Source: Hyphomonadaceae bacterium (lineage in GTDB: Bacteria; Pseudomonadota; Alphaproteobacteria; Caulobacterales; Aquidulcibacteraceae). From it: a DNA stretch of 64,000 nt. Made by a program: the position numbers and the translations under genes. This document shows, in pieces, positions 60,855-64,000 of this stretch (position 1 is the first letter of the stretch; each line of letters opens with the position of its first letter). The notes under the pieces are model-generated. The model searched no databases and was not told the origin of the DNA. It worked only from the letters and a program-made list of their open reading frames with translations. The stretch covers positions 124,001 through 188,000 of the forward strand of contig JAHDXR010000003.1 of the NCBI GenBank assembly GCA_023384105.1. The letters run 5' to 3'.

Positions 60855-61766
60855 ATGACCGCCGCCGCCCTGCTCGCCGCCTGGATCGCGCATCTGCGCG
60901 ACGAGCGCCGCTTCGCCGCCAATTCGGTCGAGGCGTACGAGCGCGACGTGGCCGCGTTCCTCGGCTTTCTCGCGCAGCACCTCGGCGGCGAACCCGGCGC
61001 GCACGAGCTCGCCACGCTCGAACCGCGCGATTTGCGGGCCTATCTGGCGTTTCGCCGGCAAGGGCCGGATGCGCTGGCGGACCGTTCGATCTCGCGCGCG
61101 CTGGCGGCGATCCGCAGCTTCTACCGCTATCTCGAACGCCGGCACGGCGTGGCGAACGCGCGCCTGGCGCTGGTGCGCGGGCCGAAGCTGAAGCGCGCGC
61201 TGCCGCGCCCGGTCTCGGAAGCGGCGGCGCGGAGCCTGATATCCGAAGCGGCGGAGACGGCGAACCGGGACTGGATCGGCGCGCGCGACGCCGCCCTGAT
61301 CACGCTGCTCTACGCCGCGGGCTTGCGCATCGGCGAAGCGCTGGCCCTGACCGGCGCAGACCGTCCGCTGCCGGAGGCGCTGCGCGTCGCCGGCAAGGGC
61401 GGCAAGGAGCGCGTCGTGCCGATCCTCGCCGTCGCGCGCGAGGCGGTCGAACGCTACGCCGAACTCTGCCCCTACGCGCTCGCCGAAGACGCTCCGCTCT
61501 TCCGCGCGGCGCGCGGCGGCGCTCTCAGCCCGCGCATGGCGCAGGACCTGATGCAGCGCCTGCGCGGACGTTTGGGGCTGCCGTCGAGCGCCACGCCGCA
61601 CGCTTTGCGGCACGCTTTCGCCACGCATCTGCTCGCCAACGGCGGCGACCTGCGCGCGATTCAAGACCTGCTCGGACACGAATCGCTGTCGACGACTCAG
61701 ACCTACGCGAGCGTCGAAGCGAAAAAAATTTTGCAGCTGTACCGGCGCGCGCATCCGCGCGCGTGA
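60855..61766 (+). CDS. xerC: Tyrosine recombinase XerC
   Basis: A 303-residue recombinase. The N-terminal SAM-like domain (AAWIAHLRDERRFAANSVEA) leads to the catalytic set: Arg in LLYAAGLRIGEALALTG, Lys in GKGGKERVVPIL, His-x-x-Arg in PHALRHAFATHLL, the second His in LLGHESLSTTQTYASV, and the nucleophile Tyr in that last motif. It resolves chromosome dimers at dif with XerD. Neighbouring priA is the usual alphaproteobacterial context, so this is the housekeeping enzyme, not an island integrase. Confidence 0.93.
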   Translation: MTAAALLAAWIAHLRDERRFAANSVEAYERDVAAFLGFLAQHLGGEPGAHELATLEPRDLRAYLAFRRQGPDALADRSISRALAAIRSFYRYLERRHGVANARLALVRGPKLKRALPRPVSEAAARSLISEAAETANRDWIGARDAALITLLYAAGLRIGEALALTGADRPLPEALRVAGKGGKERVVPILAVAREAVERYAELCPYALAEDAPLFRAARGGALSPRMAQDLMQRLRGRLGLPSSATPHALRHAFATHLLANGGDLRAIQDLLGHESLSTTQTYASVEAKKILQLYRRAHPRA

Positions 61767-61987
61767 CGTTTTCCGCGCGCGCGCATCGCGCTGCGAGCCT
61801 TGAAAATCAAGGGCTGCAGAGTTTTCGCAGAGTGTTCGTGCAATCAAAAAATCGAGCACGCAGAAAAATTCGCGCGAGTGCTTGCAGCAACTAATCGCAA
61901 ACCAAATTCAGCGAAAAAAATTCCCGGAGAGTCAAACAACTCCCGTCCAACCCAGTACCAACACACAGTAATGATGAGGAAATGAAA

Positions 61988-62272
61988 ATGGCTAAGAAGG
62001 TTAAGAAGGCTTCGGCGAAGAAGCCGGCTCGCAAGACCGCCCGCAAGACCGTCCGCAAGACCGTCCGCAAGGCGGCGACCCGCAAGACGGCCGCCCGCAA
62101 GACGGCCAAGAAGGCGAAGAAGACCGCGAAGAAGTCGACCCGCAAGGTCGCGAAGCGCAAGACGGCGCGCAAGACCGCGGCCCGCAAGCCGGCGGTGCGC
62201 AAGACGGTCCGCAAGACCGCGAAGCGCAAGACGGCCCGCAAGACCAAGAAAGCGGCCGCTGCTTCCATGTAA
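61988..62272 (+). CDS. Histone H1-like Lys/Arg/Ala-rich DNA-binding protein
   Basis: A 94-residue, extremely basic protein made of short KTARKT/KTVRKT/AKKAKK-type repeats from MAKKVKKASAKKPARKTA to the tail KKAAAASM. Composition (Lys, Arg, Ala, Thr only, with few exceptions) matches bacterial H1-like proteins that bind nucleic acid. The ATG at 61988 lies 8 bases after GAGG; the ATG at 61982 is too close. The 220 bases upstream are much more AT-rich than the rest of the window. A strong terminator follows. Confidence 0.85.
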   Translation: MAKKVKKASAKKPARKTARKTVRKTVRKAATRKTAARKTAKKAKKTAKKSTRKVAKRKTARKTAARKPAVRKTVRKTAKRKTARKTKKAAAASM

Positions 62273-62282
62273 CGAAGTTGGC

Positions 62283-62308
62283 AAGGGGGATGCGAAAGCG
62301 TCCCCCTT
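62283..62308 (+). terminator. Terminator of the H1-like gene
   Basis: AAGGGGGA, a 10-base loop TGCGAAAGCG and TCCCCCTT form a perfect 8-base stem 11 bases after the stop. No long T-tract follows. The rest of the gap to 62628 holds only repeats. Confidence 0.75.
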
Positions 62309-62336
62309 CGCCATTCTGAGGACCTCGCACAGCCAC

Positions 62337-62420
62337 AAGGATCCCGATGCGCGCTCCGGTCATTCGTTGCCCCCGCTCCCGCTACGAACGCCGTCGACTT
62401 TCGCGCTATCAATTCAAACG
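62337..62420. repeat. 84-bp direct repeat, copy 1
   Basis: Starts AAGGATCCCGATGCGCGCTC and ends TCAATTCAAACG. It is about 90 percent identical to the copy at 63216-63299. The two copies flank the small lipoprotein gene and its GGACCGCC repeats. Confidence 0.85.
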
Positions 62421-62469
62421 CTGATCCGTCCCGCGCCAAAGCGCGAAACACCCCCTCCTCCGCACCAAT

Positions 62470-62563
62470 ACGGACCGCCGGCGCCATCGCCGGCATCCCC
62501 GCTTCAATCCGCGGATCATGCAAGCTGAAACGCCGCAGGCCGGCGAGGACGCCGACGGCCCAT
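62470..62563. repeat. Degenerate GGACCGCCGGCG element (94 bp)
   Basis: The left part reads CGGACCGCCGGCGCCATCGC and the right part GGCGAGGACGCCGACGGCCC. The arms are imperfect, like the 44986 variant. It lies upstream of the lipoprotein gene at 62629. Confidence 0.7.
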
Positions 62564-62628
62564 ATTTTAAGGCGCATCCGATTTATGCATAACGCTCCAG
62601 CGTCCAGTCGCTTCGCCGGAGGAGCCCC

Positions 62629-63012
62629 ATGCGAACCCTGACCGCCCTGATCGTCCTCGTCGCACTTGCCGCCTGCGATGCGCCGGACATCGACCAGGCC
62701 CGGCAGCAGGCGGCGGAGCTTGGCGGCCAGGCGCTCGAAGCTGCCAGCGGCGTGGTCGACACCCGCACCGCCTGCGTGCTGGCCGGGCAATCGGAAGCCT
62801 TCTGCGGCTGCGTGCAGGAGCGGCTGGGCTCGCGCATCACCCGCGAACACATCGACGCCATCACCGGCGTGGTGCGCGAGACGCTGAGCGGCGAAGGCGT
62901 GGAAGCCGCAGCGCGCGGCGCGCAGAACATCGACCCCGCAACCCGCGACGCCCTGATCCAATGCGCCGCCCACGCCGCCGTTCAGGGCGCGCTCGGCGAA
63001 CCCGGCAACTAA
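62629..63012 (+). CDS. Small lipoprotein of unknown function
   Basis: A 127-residue protein. The lipoprotein signal MRTLTALIVLVALAAC is followed by a mature part with four cysteines (TACVLAG, FCGCVQE, IQCAAH), probably forming disulfides. A GGAGGA lies ahead of the ATG. No family was recognised. It is isolated between repeats on both sides. Confidence 0.72.
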   Translation: MRTLTALIVLVALAACDAPDIDQARQQAAELGGQALEAASGVVDTRTACVLAGQSEAFCGCVQERLGSRITREHIDAITGVVRETLSGEGVEAAARGAQNIDPATRDALIQCAAHAAVQGALGEPGN

Positions 63013-63022
63013 GCCGGCCCCC

Positions 63023-63119
63023 ATGGACCGCCGGCGTCCCGCCGGCATGCGCCCTATCGAACAAGCGCCAACGCTTGTCGGCAGCTGTCGCGCCGTGCCG
63101 GCAAGATGCCGGCGGTCCG
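63023..63119. repeat. GGACCGCCGGCG inverted-repeat element (97 bp)
   Basis: The left arm ATGGACCGCCGGCGTCCCGC is complete; the right arm (GATGCCGGCGGTCCGA) has drifted. The centre carries CTATCGAACAAGCGCCAACG and CTTGTCGGCAGCTGTCGC, matching the copies at 44986 and 63133. Confidence 0.87.
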
Positions 63120-63132
63120 AAGTGGCGCTGTA

Positions 63133-63201
63133 TCGGACCGCCGGAGTCCCGCCGGCATGCGCCGTATCGAATAAACGCCACGCTTGTCGATAGCTGTCGC
63201 G
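63133..63201. repeat. Half-element of the GGACCGCCGGCG family
   Basis: CGGACCGCCGGAGTCCCGCC, then GTATCGAATAAACGCCACGC and TTGTCGATAGCTGTCGC repeat the left arm and centre of the preceding element without a right arm. It is a partial tandem copy 13 bases after the previous one. The 63013-63418 gap has no gene. Confidence 0.82.
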
Positions 63202-63215
63202 AGACACGCAAGACC

Positions 63216-63299
63216 AAGGATCTCGATGCGCGCTCCGGTCATTCGCTGCCCCCGCTCCCGCTACGAACACCGTCGATTGTCGCGCTATCTCTTCAAACG
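63216..63299. repeat. 84-bp direct repeat, copy 2
   Basis: Starts AAGGATCTCGATGCGCGCTC and ends TCTCTTCAAACG. It has the same length and orientation as copy 1 at 62337, with scattered substitutions. Confidence 0.85.
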
Positions 63300-63383
63300 A
63301 TCCTGCCGGCGCTAAGCGCGCTCCGCCCTTCCTCCGACATCGCAACGCCCTCGACCGTCTTGACGTTAGCGCTTTGCTCATCT

Positions 63384-63400
63384 ACTTTGTATTTCAAAGT
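63384..63400. promoter_or_regulatory. Palindrome ACTTTG-TATTT-CAAAGT (candidate operator)
   Basis: A perfect 6-base inverted repeat 18 bases before the start of the final membrane-protein gene. Its position and AT-rich symmetry suit a PadR/MarR-type repressor site. No regulator gene is visible before the window ends; one could follow downstream. Confidence 0.5.
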
Positions 63401-63418
63401 TAGTCGTTGGAGGCGCGC

Positions 63419-64000
63419 ATGACCCGCGAGGAAATGCTGCAAGATCTCGCTTACGCCCGTTCACTCGCCGAAGAAGGCCGCAACGCGCCTTTGCTTGGCG
63501 GCGCCTACCTCCTGTTCTGGGGCGTACTCAACAGCCTGGCGTTTTCCGCGCACTGGGGCGTAGTCGAAGATCGCTTTGGCGTCGGCAATGCCGGCTATGG
63601 CATGGTCTGGATCAGCTACGGCGTTCTCGCCGCCATCGGCATGACGCTGCTGCGGATGCGCACGCGGGTTAAGCCCGGCTGCACCACGATCGGCGCCCGC
63701 GCCGAGCGTGCGGTTTGGACTGGCGCCGCCTTCGCCCTGCTCGCCATCGTCGCCGGCTCGATCGCACGCATGCTCATCAGCCAAGACCCGACCGCGCCAA
63801 ACGCCATTTTCGGCGCCGCCTTCGCCATTTACGGTGCGGCGCTGTTCGCCGTCTCAATGATGACCGATCAAAGCTGGCTGCGCGCGTTTGCTTGGCTCTC
63901 GATTTCTGTAGCTGGAACACTCTGCTTGTTCGCCAATGAGAGCTGGGCCTATCTCATCGCCGCGCTCGGCAGCTTGCTGGTGCTCGCCTGGCCTGGCCTC
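63419..64000 (+). CDS. Multi-helix membrane protein (partial, runs off the window)
   Basis: An ATG at 63419 with GGAGG upstream opens a frame that stays open to the window edge (194 codons). The start MTREEMLQDLAYARSLAEEG is followed by at least five hydrophobic helices (GGAYLLFWGVLNSLAF, GMVWISYGVLAAIGMTLL, WTGAAFALLAIVAGSIARML, AIFGAAFAIYGAALFAV, YLIAALGSLLVLAWPGL). No family name is assigned. Genes of this type often precede a small winged-helix regulator. Confidence 0.75.
   Translation, partial: MTREEMLQDLAYARSLAEEGRNAPLLGGAYLLFWGVLNSLAFSAHWGVVEDRFGVGNAGYGMVWISYGVLAAIGMTLLRMRTRVKPGCTTIGARAERAVWTGAAFALLAIVAGSIARMLISQDPTAPNAIFGAAFAIYGAALFAVSMMTDQSWLRAFAWLSISVAGTLCLFANESWAYLIAALGSLLVLAWPGL

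Noticed and set aside
60855-61766. XerC as an island integrase for the CRISPR block
   Set aside because: It neighbours priA, has housekeeping XerC length and motifs, and is over 40 kb from the block.

Overview
This is a GC-rich, densely coding chromosomal window from an alphaproteobacterium. Conserved gene orders (obgE-proB-proA-nadD-rsfS-rlmH-envC-ctpA-divPDA-rppH; atpHAGDC), a Usg protein, a CC0125/CC1285-type lipoprotein and the tamA-tamB pair suggest the Caulobacterales/Hyphomonadaceae side of the class. That placement is an inference from gene content; no rRNA is present.

Layout. 1-7.2 kb: the end of an unknown gene, an acyl-CoA synthetase, a cobalamin-type ABC transporter (btuFCD-like) behind a cobalamin riboswitch, arsC, and efp facing its lysyl-ligase gene epmA. 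7.2-18.8 kb: an accessory block. It opens with two genes cut off at one junction (an acetyltransferase and a SWIM zinc-finger protein). A four-gene type I-G (formerly I-U) CRISPR effector operon follows: cas3, csx17/cas8, csb1/cas7 and csb2/cas5-cas6. No cas1, cas2, cas4 or CRISPR array is visible. Upstream of cas3 lies a small DUF1508-HTH gene pair with a long, possibly structured leader. A DUF4143 AAA ATPase and a tRNA-Arg(CCG) end the block.

18.8-27.2 kb: envelope and housekeeping genes (TraB/GumN, lipoprotein, Usg, hemolysin III, PRC-barrel with an EcfG-like promoter, argG, kup, a DUF1674 protein, htpX). 27.3-33.2 kb: tamA-tamB. 33.3-42.7 kb: the conserved GTPase/proline/NAD/ribosome/cell-wall/RNA-decay cluster. 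42.7-45 kb: an alpha/beta hydrolase and a metallophosphoesterase separated by repeats. 45.1-51.2 kb: the F1 ATP synthase operon, read leftward, with extra genes between atpG and atpD and between atpD and atpC. 51.4-61.8 kb: an MHS-family transporter, TerC, small hypotheticals, an SDR, an acyl-CoA dehydrogenase, priA and xerC. 61.9-64 kb: a histone H1-like basic protein, a small lipoprotein, dense repeats and a membrane protein that runs off the window.

A family of roughly 80-115 bp inverted-repeat elements, whose arms read like ATGGACCGCCGGCG, occurs at least eight times and only between genes. It behaves like a REP/REPIN family. The features most worth following up are the effector-only CRISPR block with its leader and HTH genes, the interrupted atp operon, and this repeat family.
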